Positions 1 to 8,156 of a stretch of DNA of 64,000 nucleotides are shown piece by piece (within the stretch, counting starts at the first letter, position 1; each line of letters starts with the position of its first letter). This DNA is from Pseudomonas asiatica (GTDB taxonomy: Bacteria; Pseudomonadota; Gammaproteobacteria; Pseudomonadales; Pseudomonadaceae). The notes beneath the pieces are model-generated. The model ran no database searches, was not told the DNA's origin, and worked only from the letters and a program-made list of their open reading frames with translations. Position numbers and translations under genes: made by a program. Location of the stretch: assembly GCF_009932335.1 (NCBI RefSeq), contig NZ_BLJF01000001.1, positions 496,001 through 560,000 on the forward strand. Reading direction: 5' to 3'.

Positions 1-90
1 CTGACCTCTGGTGCTGTTGCGGCTGCTGGTAAGGCTGCTGCTGCCGAAGCCGATGCCGATGACATGGCCGACGCTGACGCCGGCTATTGA
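1..90 (+). CDS. recA: RecA recombinase, C-terminal tail (partial)
   Basis: Only the last 29 codons are in the window. They read as an alanine- and aspartate-rich acidic tail (AEADADDMADADAGY, then TGA), the usual disordered, negatively charged C-terminus of RecA that moderates its DNA binding. RecA drives homologous recombination and triggers LexA self-cleavage in the SOS response. The identification rests on this tail together with recX starting 21 bases downstream, the standard recA-recX arrangement in pseudomonads. The catalytic core is upstream of the window and cannot be assessed. Confidence 0.85.
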   Translation: MTSGAVAAAGKAAAAEADADDMADADAGY

Positions 91-111
91 TTGCGCGGTA
101 GATAGCCGAAC

Positions 112-582
112 ATGTCCGCCGTACTCGACACCCCCGTCGCCATCCGGCGGACAGCCATGGACCTGCTTGCGCGACGTGAGCACGGTCGCGTCGAGCTGAC
201 GCGCAAGTTGCGTCAGCGCGGCGCTTCGGACGAGTTGATTGGGCCTGAACTCGATCGGCTCGCCGAAGAAGGGTTGCTTAGCGAAGCCCGCTACCTCGAA
301 AGTTTCATCCGGTACCGTTCAAGCTCCGGCTATGGCCCTGCGCGTATTCGCGAAGAGCTAGGCCAGCGCGGTTTGGCGCGTGCTGATATCGAGCAGGCGC
401 TACGCGAGAGCGAGGTGGACTGGGGCGAGCGCATGCGTGACGTATGGCAGCGCAAGTTTGCCGGGCAGCGCCCGCAAGATCCCCGCGGCCGTGCCCAGCA
501 GACCCGGTTTCTGGCTTACAGGGGTTTCCCCATGGACATGATCGGCCGGCTGCTCAGTGGGCGTGATCGCGACGATTACTGA
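112..582 (+). CDS. recX: RecX, regulatory protein of RecA
   Basis: A 156-residue protein, the usual length for RecX. It has the family's three-helix repeats: an N-terminal block around [23 protein letters not shown] helices (roughly residues 15-50), then a central [21 protein letters not shown] segment (about 65-90) and a C-terminal helix set (about 110-150). RecX binds RecA filaments and blocks their extension and ATPase. It follows recA by 21 bases on the same strand, so it is probably made by read-through from the SOS-controlled recA promoter outside the window. No separate promoter is evident in the short gap. Confidence 0.95.
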   Translation: MSAVLDTPVAIRRTAMDLLARREHGRVELTRKLRQRGASDELIGPELDRLAEEGLLSEARYLESFIRYRSSSGYGPARIREELGQRGLARADIEQALRESEVDWGERMRDVWQRKFAGQRPQDPRGRAQQTRFLAYRGFPMDMIGRLLSGRDRDDY

Positions 583-631
583 GGGCTGGGGCCGTTTTGC
601 AGTCCTTTGCGGGAGCGGACCTGTGTCACGA

Positions 632-1750
632 TCAACTGACCTTCAACGCCTCCCTGGCCCGCTGCGTCGTATGCATGGGCTGCGGCTTGGCCCAGTTCTC
701 CGGCAGGTTGATGAAATCCACCAGCTCGCGCAGCCTGCCCTGATCCCGGCCATTGAAGGCAAATGACAAGCGGGTCAGGTGGTTGAAGTTGCCCACTTCG
801 TGCTCGGCGCTGCTGTCAGGTTGCTGGTGGTACTTGCCACTCAAACGCAAATCGGCAAAGCCTTCCTGGATGTCATACAGCGCCGCTTCGCTGAGCGGGT
901 GATGCATGCGGATCACGAACTGGCTCTTCAGCCAGCGGCTGGAGTGGTAGTTGCTGTAGAACTGGTTGATTTCCTCCACTGCCTCGTCAGCGCTGTGCAC
1001 CAGGCGCAGCAGTTTCAGGTCGCTGGGCAAGATGTAGCGGTTTTCCTCCAGTTGGCGGCTGATGAAGTCCAGGCAGTCGCGCCAGAAGCTGCCACCTGGT
1101 GAGTCCAGCAGCACCACCGGTACCAGCGGGCTCTTGCCGGTCTGGATCAGGGTCAGCACCTCCAATGCTTCATCCAAAGTGCCGAAACCACCCGGGCACA
1201 GCACCAGGCCATCGGCCTCCTTGACGAAGAACAGCTTGCGGATGAAGAAGAAATGGAACGGCAGCAGCTTGTCGGTGCCATCTACCGTGGGGTTGGCGTG
1301 TTGTTCGAAGGGTAGGGTGATGTTGAATCCCAGGCTGTGGTCGCTGCCGGCGCCTTCGTGGGCGGCTGCCATGATGCCGCCGCCGGCACCGGTTATTACC
1401 ATCAGGTCGGAGCGCGCCAGGGTTGCGCCCAGTTCGCGGGCCAGGGCGTACATCGGGTGTTCCAGCGGGGTGCGCGCCGAGCCGAACACGGTCACCTTGC
1501 GGCGGTCCTTGTAGCGTTCCAGGGTGCGGAACGAATGGTCCAGTTCGCGCAGGGCCTGCAGGGTGATCTTGGCGCTCCAGCGGTCGGTGTCGTCATGGGC
1601 CATGCGCAGGATGGTCAGCATCATGTCGCGGTACAGCGCCAGGTTGGGGCTGTTCGGTGCCACCAGTTGCAGTTGTGCGTCGATGTTGCTCAGGTCGATG
1701 TTGTTGTCGCGGAAATGGCTGAACAGCAGTTCACTCGATTGGTAAGGCAT
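632..1750 (-). CDS. LOG-family nucleotide-processing protein
   Basis: A 372-residue Rossmann-fold protein. The LOG (lysine decarboxylase-like) signature is present: ITGAGGGIMAAAHEGA around residues 119-134 and the PGGFGTLDEALE motif around 190-201, which in characterised members binds the phosphate and ribose of a nucleoside monophosphate and supports hydrolysis to base plus ribose 5-phosphate. It is longer than minimal LOG proteins of about 190 residues because of N- and C-terminal extensions, so the substrate may differ from cytokinin-type nucleotides. The start has a strong AAGGAGA site about 8 bases upstream. It is convergent with recX. Confidence 0.85.
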   Translation of the reverse strand: MPYQSSELLFSHFRDNNIDLSNIDAQLQLVAPNSPNLALYRDMMLTILRMAHDDTDRWSAKITLQALRELDHSFRTLERYKDRRKVTVFGSARTPLEHPMYALARELGATLARSDLMVITGAGGGIMAAAHEGAGSDHSLGFNITLPFEQHANPTVDGTDKLLPFHFFFIRKLFFVKEADGLVLCPGGFGTLDEALEVLTLIQTGKSPLVPVVLLDSPGGSFWRDCLDFISRQLEENRYILPSDLKLLRLVHSADEAVEEINQFYSNYHSSRWLKSQFVIRMHHPLSEAALYDIQEGFADLRLSGKYHQQPDSSAEHEVGNFNHLTRLSFAFNGRDQGRLRELVDFINLPENWAKPQPMHTTQRAREALKVS

Positions 1751-1912
1751 GCAACGTCTCCTTCTGCACCTATACCTCTGACCTCAATCTAGACCCTTGC
1801 GCTCAATCCTGCCGGGGGTGTTCGACACAGCCGCCCGTCGGCATGCAGCCACGGGGGATGCGGGTTTGGTTAACTGGGTAAAGCGAAACGTGTCGATGCA
1901 GGAGGTGGCGGT

Positions 1913-2122
1913 ATGCATCGCTTGATCATCGAAGTTGACCGGCAGCTTTACCAGCAGCTGGAGAATGCGGCCCAGATGCATCACCTGAGCCTGGAGAACG
2001 AGTGCCGGCGCAGGCTGTCGGGGCTGGAATGCCAGTCGCGCTACCTGCAGGCGCTGCTGGCAGAGATGCGCGCTGATGCCGCTGAGGGGCGCTGGTGCGC
2101 CCGTGAAGACGAGAAGGCGTAG
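1913..2122 (+). CDS. Small conserved-type protein, possible ribbon-helix-helix fold
   Basis: A 69-residue protein with a near-perfect AGGAGGT ribosome site seven bases before the ATG, which is the main reason to believe it. The N-terminus (HRLIIEVDRQLYQQLENAA) reads as a beta strand followed by a helix, then LSLENECRRRL as a second helix. That resembles the Arc/FitA-type ribbon-helix-helix domain of antitoxins and small repressors, and the charged C-terminal half would be a partner-binding region. No toxin gene sits beside it: the next gene, 14 bases on, is convergent and unrelated. Fold and role are inference. Confidence 0.6.
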   Translation: MHRLIIEVDRQLYQQLENAAQMHHLSLENECRRRLSGLECQSRYLQALLAEMRADAAEGRWCAREDEKA

Positions 2123-2136
2123 CGATCCGAGCTGGT

Positions 2137-2556
2137 TTACTTCTTCTTGTTGCCGGCCACGCAGCTGGCATTGTCGAACGCCTGGTCCATGATCGGCTGG
2201 TTGGTCTTGTATACCGTGAAGCGGTAGACCATCACCGCGCCTTTGGACATCAGGTTACGGAAACCGCTGTTGCGGCAGACGCTATCACCCAGCTGGCTGC
2301 GGACCTGTTCGGGGTTGGCCTGCATGCGCGCGGCATGGTCCTGGCGCACGCTCAGGTGGTTGACCAGTGCCTTGCCTTCCACCGTGTAACCCTGGTCGAG
2401 GATGTCCTCGTTGATGGCTCGCGGGGTGCCGACACTGCTCTCTTTGGCAACCTTCTGCAGCATGTTGTTCAGGTCGTATTCCTGCTTGGAAGCCGCCTGG
2501 GCTGCCAGGGGCAGGGCGAGCAACAGGCTCAGGGCGGGGACGATACGGCGCAGCAT
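2137..2556 (-). CDS. Secreted/periplasmic QSregVF-like protein (PA3611 type)
   Basis: A 139-residue protein from the ATG at 2556, preferred over an in-frame ATG at 2592 because AGGAGA stands just upstream and the N-terminus then becomes a signal peptide (MLRRIVPALSLLLALPLAAQA). The mature part has two cysteines that could form a disulfide and a lysine-rich end. The gene sits near recA as does PA3611 of P. aeruginosa, a protein described as a quorum-sensing-regulated virulence factor. I assign that family from length, signal peptide and neighbourhood as remembered. Its biochemical role is unknown. Confidence 0.6.
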   Translation of the reverse strand: MLRRIVPALSLLLALPLAAQAASKQEYDLNNMLQKVAKESSVGTPRAINEDILDQGYTVEGKALVNHLSVRQDHAARMQANPEQVRSQLGDSVCRNSGFRNLMSKGAVMVYRFTVYKTNQPIMDQAFDNASCVAGNKKK

Positions 2557-2776
2557 GAATCTCTCCTGGTTCGATGACTGGCGCTTTGACATGCGCGGGT
2601 CGACGGCGTTCCCTGAAAATCGCGCAGGCGCGACGCTGGGGTACGGTAAAGCAGCGATTATAAGGACCGCGTCGCCACCTGCACAGCAATTGCCCCCTGT
2701 TCTGGTAGACTGGCGCCCTTAGTTTTCTCCGAGTCATCCTTGTGTCCATTCCCAACCTGTCCAGAGGCCTGCCGGC

Positions 2777-3487
2777 ATGAGCCATGCGGTAGCGCGCCTG
2801 CGCGCCGAACGCCTGGCTCGCAGCAACAAGCCCTTTATCGCCCGTGGTTCACGTGCCGAACGCTGCCCCGATTGCCGGGTCATCGCCACTCATTGCCTGT
2901 GCGCCTGGAAGCCGCGGGTGCAGGCCGAGTCCGGCGTGTGCCTGCTGATGCATGACACCGAGCCACTGAAGCCTACCAATACCGGCTGGCTGATCGCCGA
3001 CCTGATCGAGGACACCTCGGCTTTCGGCTGGCTGCGCACTTCGGTCGACGAACGCTTGCTGGCGTTGCTGGACGACCCGCGTTGGCAGCCCTACATCGTC
3101 TTCCCCGGCGAATTCGTTGCCCAGGAGCGAGTGGTCAGCGAGGTAGTGCGCGAGCCCGGCAAGCGTCCGCTGTTCATCCTGCTGGATGCCACCTGGACCG
3201 AAGCGCGCAAGATGTTCCGCAAAAGCCCGTACCTTGATCGCTTCCCGGTGTTGAGCCTGCAGGCCGAGCAGATGTCCCGCTACCGCTTGCGCCGCTCCAA
3301 GCGCGATGATCACTTCTGTACCGCGGAAGTCGCGGCCATGTGCCTGGACCTTGCCGGCGATACCCAGGCCTCGCAGGCGCTGGACGCCTACCTGGATGTG
3401 TTCAGCCTGCATTACCTGAGCGGCAAGCGTCGCCTGCCGCTGGACGAGCAGGACGACACCCACCAGCGTTTGCATACCTTCCTATAG
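2777..3487 (+). CDS. tapT: tRNA-uridine aminocarboxypropyltransferase (DTW domain)
   Basis: A 236-residue DTW-domain protein. The N-terminal CPDCRVIATHCLC cluster (about residues 33-45) looks like a zinc-binding motif, and LLDATWTEARKMFRKSPYL (about 136-154) carries the DxTW signature. The family, including E. coli YfiP/TapT, transfers an aminocarboxypropyl group from S-adenosylmethionine to uridine in tRNA (acp3U47). The ATG follows an AGAGG-like site by about ten bases. It is transcribed toward erdR, 78 bases away. The assignment to this paralogue rather than another DTW protein is by similarity from memory. Confidence 0.8.
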   Translation: MSHAVARLRAERLARSNKPFIARGSRAERCPDCRVIATHCLCAWKPRVQAESGVCLLMHDTEPLKPTNTGWLIADLIEDTSAFGWLRTSVDERLLALLDDPRWQPYIVFPGEFVAQERVVSEVVREPGKRPLFILLDATWTEARKMFRKSPYLDRFPVLSLQAEQMSRYRLRRSKRDDHFCTAEVAAMCLDLAGDTQASQALDAYLDVFSLHYLSGKRRLPLDEQDDTHQRLHTFL

Positions 3488-3565
3488 TCCAAGGGGCACA
3501 ACCCCTGCTTTGGTTCATAATGACCCTTACCCGAGTGCCCGACACAGAACAGGATCCCCAGATCG

Positions 3566-4216
3566 ATGGCCACTTACGAAATCCTGATTGCCGATGACCA
3601 CCCGCTGTTCCGTGGCGCCTTGCGCCAGGCCGTTACCCTCGGCCTGGGCCCGGATGTACGCTTGGTAGAAGTTGCCAGCATTGCCGAACTGGAAACCCGT
3701 CTGAGCGAAAAAGACAACTGGGACCTGGTGTTGCTGGACTTGAACATGCCGGGTGCCTACGGTTTTTCCGGGCTGGTGCTGCTGCGCGGGCAATACCCGC
3801 AGATCCCCGTGGTGATGGTATCGGCGCAGGAAGAGGCTGCAGTGGTGGTCAAGTCCCGCGAATTTGGCGCCAGTGGCTTCATTCCCAAGTCCAGCACCCT
3901 GGAAGTGATCCAGGATGCGGTGCGCAAGGTGCTCGACGGCGAGGTCTGGTGGCCGCCGCAGGCGTTCGAAAAGGTCGATGTCTCGGCCGAGGCCAAGGCC
4001 GCCAGCGAAGGCCTTGCCAGCCTCACGCCGCAGCAGTTCCGCGTGCTGACCATGGTCTGCGAAGGCTTGCTGAACAAGCAGATCGCCTATGAGCTGAACG
4101 TGTCGGAAGCGACCATCAAGGCCCACGTGACCGCGATCTTCCGCAAGCTGGGTGTGCGTACCCGCACCCAGGCGGCGTTGTTGCTGCAACAACTTGAATC
4201 GGTTGCCAGCAGCTGA
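3566..4216 (+). CDS. erdR: ErdR/CrbR-type LuxR-family response regulator
   Basis: A 216-residue NarL/LuxR-type response regulator. The receiver has the acidic pair near D10-D11, the phospho-acceptor D58 in LVLLDLNMPG and the conserved lysine in FIPKSS. The C-terminal helix-turn-helix spans about 150-212 (LLNKQIAYELNVSEATIKAHV). No sensor kinase gene is adjacent. In Pseudomonas and Vibrio the homologue (ErdR/AgmR-like, CrbR) works with a sodium/solute-symporter-type hybrid kinase to switch on acetyl-CoA synthetase and ethanol or acetate use. Such a kinase lies at 57-61 kb in this window. The orthology is inferred from sequence, the dgkA/finR neighbours and family knowledge. Confidence 0.85.
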   Translation: MATYEILIADDHPLFRGALRQAVTLGLGPDVRLVEVASIAELETRLSEKDNWDLVLLDLNMPGAYGFSGLVLLRGQYPQIPVVMVSAQEEAAVVVKSREFGASGFIPKSSTLEVIQDAVRKVLDGEVWWPPQAFEKVDVSAEAKAASEGLASLTPQQFRVLTMVCEGLLNKQIAYELNVSEATIKAHVTAIFRKLGVRTRTQAALLLQQLESVASS

Positions 4217-4289
4217 GTGCGCGTGGCTTCACGCTTTTTTGACCCGTGCCGGTCTAGTCTGCTGGCCTTTCCGTTGTGAAGTGACTCAC

Positions 4290-4655
4290 ATGACATCGCC
4301 ATTCAAGGGCCAGACCGGCCTCAAACGTATCCTCAACGCCGCCGGCTATTCGCTGGACGGCCTGCGCGCCGCCTTCAAGGGCGAGGCCGCGTTCCGCCAG
4401 CTGGTGCTGCTCAACGTGCTGTTGGTCCCGATCGCCTTCTGGCTGCCGGTCAGCCGTGCGGAGCGGGCGATCATGATCGCCGTGTGCCTGTTGGGCTTGA
4501 TCGTCGAACTGTTCAATTCGGCGGTGGAAGCAGCCATCGACCGCATTTCGCTGGAGCGCCACCCGCTGTCGAAAAACGCCAAGGACATGGGCAGCGCCGC
4601 GCAGCTGGTGGCACTGACCATGGTGGCGCTGGTGTGGGGTGTGATCCTGCTTTAA
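4290..4655 (+). CDS. dgkA: Diacylglycerol kinase (undecaprenol kinase type)
   Basis: A 121-residue integral membrane protein with three hydrophobic helices and the DgkA signature ELFNSAVEAAIDRIS (about residues 72-86), plus KNAKDMGSAAQ (about 94-104). DgkA phosphorylates diacylglycerol released in membrane-derived glucan or lipid A modification, recycling it to phosphatidic acid. The ATG at 4290 gives the normal family length; an upstream in-frame ATG at 4152 lies inside erdR and would add an unrelated extension. The stop codon overlaps the stop of the convergent finR by two bases, leaving no room for a terminator between them. Confidence 0.92.
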   Translation: MTSPFKGQTGLKRILNAAGYSLDGLRAAFKGEAAFRQLVLLNVLLVPIAFWLPVSRAERAIMIAVCLLGLIVELFNSAVEAAIDRISLERHPLSKNAKDMGSAAQLVALTMVALVWGVILL

Positions 4656-5578
4656 GCGATCGGTGGCAACACGATCTCGTCACTGCGTGTGAAACCCGCG
4701 GTGAAGTTGCGGCACAGTTCGAGAAATTCGCGCATGGCCGAGGTCTGGTACTTCTGTTTGTGCCAGATGAAGTAGAACTGGCGCATCAGGTCCAGCTCCG
4801 GGGTTTCCACCGCTACCAGGCTGCCGCGGCGGAAGGCGTCACGCAGGGCAAGGCGCGAGATGCAGCCGATGCCCAGGCCCGACTCCACCGCGCGCTTGAT
4901 GGCTTCGGTGTGTTCCAGCTCCAGGCGGATGTTGAGGTTGGTGCGGTGGTGGCGCATGGCCTGGTCGAAGGTCAGGCGTGTGCCTGAGCCCTGTTCGCGC
5001 AGGATCCACGCCTCCTGGGACAAGGTCTGTACATCGGCGCGCCCCAGTTTGGCCAGCGGATGCTGAGGCGCGCAGAACACCACAAGTTCGTCCTCGACCC
5101 AGGGCTGCACTTCCAGGTCCGGGTGGTTGCAATCGCCTTCGATCAGACCCAGATCAATTTCGTAATGCGCCACCTGTTGCACGATATGCGCAGTGTTCTG
5201 CACATGCAGCTTCACCTGGCTTTCCGGGTGCACCTGCATGAAGCTGCCGATCAACAGGGTGGCCAGGTAGTTGCCGATGGTCAGCGTGGCGCCGACTGCC
5301 AGCGAGCCGAAACCGGACTTGCCGTTGAGCAGGTCTTCGATTTCCTTGGCCTGGTCGAGCAGGGCCACTGCCTGCGGCAACAGTTGCTGGCCCAGGGCGT
5401 TGAGGCTCAGGCGCTTGCCGGCGCGGTCGAACAGCTGGCAGCTGGACTGTCGCTCAAGCTCGGTGATCGAGGTGCTGGCGGCCGACTGCGACAAGGCCAG
5501 CACACTGGCGGCGCGCGAAACGCTCTGGTGCTGGGCCACGGCAACGAAGACTTGCAGTTGACGAAGTGTAAATCGCAT
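4652..5578 (-). CDS. finR: FinR-type LysR transcriptional regulator
   Basis: A 308-residue LysR-type regulator: N-terminal winged helix-turn-helix (residues 1-60, with QSVSRAASVLALSQSAASTSI) followed by a substrate-binding-like effector domain. It is divergent from fpr with a 121-bp gap. FinR of P. putida activates fpr under superoxide stress and is linked to sulfur metabolism. The start is set at MRFTLRQL because this is where LysR homology begins. No Shine-Dalgarno sequence is visible before it: the upstream bases on this strand are AT-rich. A longer ORF to 5653 would run through the promoter region. Confidence 0.88.
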   Translation of the reverse strand: MRFTLRQLQVFVAVAQHQSVSRAASVLALSQSAASTSITELERQSSCQLFDRAGKRLSLNALGQQLLPQAVALLDQAKEIEDLLNGKSGFGSLAVGATLTIGNYLATLLIGSFMQVHPESQVKLHVQNTAHIVQQVAHYEIDLGLIEGDCNHPDLEVQPWVEDELVVFCAPQHPLAKLGRADVQTLSQEAWILREQGSGTRLTFDQAMRHHRTNLNIRLELEHTEAIKRAVESGLGIGCISRLALRDAFRRGSLVAVETPELDLMRQFYFIWHKQKYQTSAMREFLELCRNFTAGFTRSDEIVLPPIA

Positions 5579-5581
5579 ATC

Positions 5582-5603
5582 GATATAACCGATAACACAT
5601 ATC
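5582..5603. promoter_or_regulatory. Candidate FinR operator between finR and fpr
   Basis: GATAT, 12 bases, then ATATC forms a perfect interrupted dyad four bases upstream of the finR start. It sits in a markedly AT-rich 60-bp stretch of an otherwise GC-rich genome. LysR regulators bind such dyads and usually repress their own gene while activating the divergent one. The site is seen in the sequence; its use by FinR is inference. Confidence 0.45.
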
Positions 5604-5699
5604 TTGATAATCCAGTTAACAGATATTGTCGCTGCCCCTAAACTATCGCGCAACTGCGCGTCTTGCGCGCGCCGCGTCTTTCTTCAGGAGCCCCATTAA

Positions 5700-6479
5700 A
5701 TGAGCAACATGAACCACGAACGTGTCCTCAGTGTGCACCACTGGAACGACACCCTGTTCAGCTTCAAGTGCACCCGCGACCCGGGCCTGCGCTTCGAGAA
5801 CGGTCAGTTCGTGATGATCGGCCTGCAACAAGAAAGCGGCCGTCCGCTCATGCGCGCCTATTCCATCGCCTCGCCGAACTGGGAAGAGCATCTGGAGTTC
5901 TTCAGCATCAAGGTGCCGGACGGTCCGCTGACCTCGCAGCTGCAGCACCTGAAGGAAGGCGACGAGATCATCATCAGCAAGAAGCCTACCGGTACCCTCG
6001 TACTCGACGACCTGAACCCGGGCAAGCACTTGTACCTGCTGAGCACCGGCACTGGCCTGGCACCGTTCATGAGTGTCATCCAGGACCCGGAAACCTACGA
6101 GCGCTTCGAGAAAGTGATCCTGGTGCACGGCGTGCGCTACGTGAACGAAGTGGCCTACCGCGAGTTCATCACCGAGCACCTGCCGCAGAACGAGTTCTTC
6201 GGTGAGTCGGTTCGCGACAAGCTGATCTACTACCCGACCGTGACCCGTGAACCGTTCGAGAATCAGGGCCGCCTGACCGACCTGATGCGCAGCGGCAAGC
6301 TGTTCAGCGACATCGGCCTGCCACCGATCAACCCGCAGGACGACCGCGCGATGATCTGCGGCAGCCCGAGCATGCTCGACGAAACCAGCGAAGTGCTGGA
6401 CAGCTTCGGTCTGAAGATCTCCCCGCGCATGCGCGAGCCGGGTGACTACCTGATCGAGCGTGCCTTCGTCGAGAAGTAA
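5700..6479 (+). CDS. fpr: Ferredoxin-NADP+ reductase
   Basis: A 259-residue FAD enzyme of the bacterial Fpr class. RAYSIASPN (about residues 58-66) is the FAD-binding motif, and LLSTGTGLAPFMSVIQDP (about 110-127) is the NADP pyrophosphate site. The C-terminal AFVEK carries the aromatic residue that stacks on the flavin in this class. It passes electrons between NADPH and ferredoxin or flavodoxin, supporting iron-sulfur repair under oxidative stress. It is divergent from finR, its known activator. A terminator follows directly. The ATG at 5700 is preferred to the internal ATG three codons later. Confidence 0.95.
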   Translation: MSNMNHERVLSVHHWNDTLFSFKCTRDPGLRFENGQFVMIGLQQESGRPLMRAYSIASPNWEEHLEFFSIKVPDGPLTSQLQHLKEGDEIIISKKPTGTLVLDDLNPGKHLYLLSTGTGLAPFMSVIQDPETYERFEKVILVHGVRYVNEVAYREFITEHLPQNEFFGESVRDKLIYYPTVTREPFENQGRLTDLMRSGKLFSDIGLPPINPQDDRAMICGSPSMLDETSEVLDSFGLKISPRMREPGDYLIERAFVEK

Positions 6480-6495
6480 GGCGCAGGCTGATGCA

Positions 6496-6527
6496 AAAGA
6501 AGGCGACCCCCGGGTCGCCTTTCTTGT
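6496..6527 (+). terminator. Rho-independent terminator of fpr
   Basis: An AGGCGACC stem closing on GGTCGCCT, preceded by AAAAGA and followed by TTCTT, 16 bases after the fpr stop. Confidence 0.85.
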
Positions 6528-6552
6528 GCCTGTGATTCATATATCGCCTGTA

Positions 6553-6650
6553 CCGGCCCTATCGCCGGCAAGCCAGCTCCCACAGGAGTCCCACAACATT
6601 TGAAACCTGTGCCGAACCTGTGGGAGCTGGCTTGCTGGCGATGAGGCCAG
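6553..6650. repeat. REP pair in inverted orientation
   Basis: Two copies of the GCCGGCAAGCCAGCTCCCAC family face each other across about 30 bases. This is the common intergenic palindrome of P. putida-group genomes, here between fpr and the convergent SprT-like gene. The second arm has GCTGGC instead of GCCGGC at one position. Confidence 0.85.
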
Positions 6651-6667
6651 TGCAGGCAAACCCCAAT

Positions 6668-7162
6668 CTATTCCACGCGCGTCTCGCCGCTATACACCAA
6701 TATCTCCCGACACCGCTTGCACAGGTAGCGCCGCCCTTGGCGCACCAGCTTGTGCCGCTGCGCGGTAAACGGGAAGTCGCTCTGCGGGCAGGGGCAGCGG
6801 TAGATGTAGCGGGTCACCACGCGCCTTTGCACTTCGTAGTTGTGGCAACGGTTGGGCGGCAGTTCATACACCCCGCGCATGATCAGCTGCCACTCTTCGC
6901 CATGGGCCTGGATGCGGTCGCCGAACAGATGGTGTGCCACCAGGTGCGCCACCTCATGGGCCACGGTCTGGCGCAGGAAGTCTTCCTGGTTTTCGCGGTA
7001 AAGCTGCAGGTTGAAGCGCAGCAGGTTCTCGTGCAGGTGGGCGACGCCGGCTTTTTGCCCGCGCAGCTTGAAGCTGATTTCCGGGCGTGGGAAGGGGCGT
7101 TTGAAGAAGGTTTCAGCTTGCTGGTAACAGGTTTCGACGCGTTGTCTGAGCAGCTCGGGCAT
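6668..7162 (-). CDS. SprT-family zinc metalloprotease-like protein
   Basis: A 164-residue protein with the SprT signature: HEVAHLVAHHLFG (about residues 71-83) holds the HExxH zinc site, and a C-terminal zinc-ribbon-like part has two CxxC-type pairs (YRCPCP and CKRCRE). The start at MPELLRQRVE has AGGAG eleven bases upstream. In-frame ATGs at 7189 and 7222 lack ribosome sites. SprT-like domains relate to Spartan proteases of DNA-protein crosslink repair, but the function of the short bacterial form is not settled. It is convergent with fpr. Confidence 0.85.
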   Translation of the reverse strand: MPELLRQRVETCYQQAETFFKRPFPRPEISFKLRGQKAGVAHLHENLLRFNLQLYRENQEDFLRQTVAHEVAHLVAHHLFGDRIQAHGEEWQLIMRGVYELPPNRCHNYEVQRRVVTRYIYRCPCPQSDFPFTAQRHKLVRQGRRYLCKRCREILVYSGETRVE

Positions 7163-7294
7163 GGCGGGGTGGTTCTCCTGACCGGACATTATGCCGCAAC
7201 CCCGGGCAACCTGCCGAGCCACCGGTCAGCGCACAGCCAGAGGCCGCCTTGCGGCGGCCCCAGGTTTGATGCCCCAGTGTTGGTCGAGTCTGTT

Positions 7295-7894
7295 CTAGTT
7301 GGTGTAGACGGGCCCCACGCCCAGTCCCCAGATGATCACCGTGGCGGCCATGATCGCCACCAGTACCACAAGGCCTACCGCCAGCACCGAGCTGGAGAAC
7401 AGGAAGCCTTCGTCGGACGGTATGTTCATGAACGTCGGCAAACCGACGTACAACAGGTACACCGTGTAGCAGATGGCGGCCGTGCCGATCAGCATGCCCA
7501 GCCACAGGTGCGGGTACAGCGCCGCCAGGCCGCCGATGAACAACGGTGTGGCGGTGTAGGTGGCAAAGGCGATGCACTGTGCCATGGACGGGTTGGCATC
7601 GTAGGTACGGGCCATCCAGTGGATGAACGCCCCCATTACCGCCACCCCGGCAAGCATCGCCAGGTACGACATGATGCTCATCCAGATGGCGCTTTCCATG
7701 GTCAGCATCACCGCTGGCCGGTCGCCGATCACCCAGCCGACCTGGGTTGTACCGATGAATGCCGAAACGGCGGGGATCGCAGCCAGGATCAGGGTGTGCG
7801 TCAGGTACATGTGGCTGATGGTTTCTTCTTCGCCACGAATTTCCCGCCATTCCTGGTCGGGATGGGTAAACAGCCCCACAACGTGATGAATCAT
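7295..7894 (-). CDS. Yip1-family inner-membrane protein
   Basis: A 199-residue protein with about five hydrophobic helices (around residues 30-52, 70-92, 105-125, 130-152 and 165-190) after a short cytoplasmic start, MIHHVVGLFTHPDQEW, that is typical of bacterial Yip1-domain proteins. The start at 7894 has GAGGAG upstream; the longer frame to 7963 has none. The bacterial Yip1 domain has no established biochemical function. It stands alone, divergent from ttcA. Confidence 0.75.
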   Translation of the reverse strand: MIHHVVGLFTHPDQEWREIRGEEETISHMYLTHTLILAAIPAVSAFIGTTQVGWVIGDRPAVMLTMESAIWMSIMSYLAMLAGVAVMGAFIHWMARTYDANPSMAQCIAFATYTATPLFIGGLAALYPHLWLGMLIGTAAICYTVYLLYVGLPTFMNIPSDEGFLFSSSVLAVGLVVLVAIMAATVIIWGLGVGPVYTN

Positions 7895-8156
7895 GCCGAT
7901 CACTCCTCTCAATGTTGCCAAACGCCCCCCAGATGGAGCGCAAGCGGCCCTAGGCCCGAACACCGAAGCAAGCGGTAATGTGGCCTTATGTCGCAGTATA
8001 GGAAGCCGTTACCCGCATAAACCGTGCTTTTTAGAGCAAATTGCGCTGTAAGACGCGCTGTTGATTACAATGAAGTCTTTATCGGAATGCCTACAGCGCC
8101 GCCGCGTTTGTGCGTAAAATAGCCGGCTTTTGTCACACCTCGCGGATCCAAGCGCT

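Noticed and set aside
8061..8074. Possible ANR/FNR box upstream of ttcA
   Set aside because: TTGATTACAATGAA differs from TTGAT-N4-ATCAA in the second half-site, and position relative to a promoter cannot be judged. Too weak to list.
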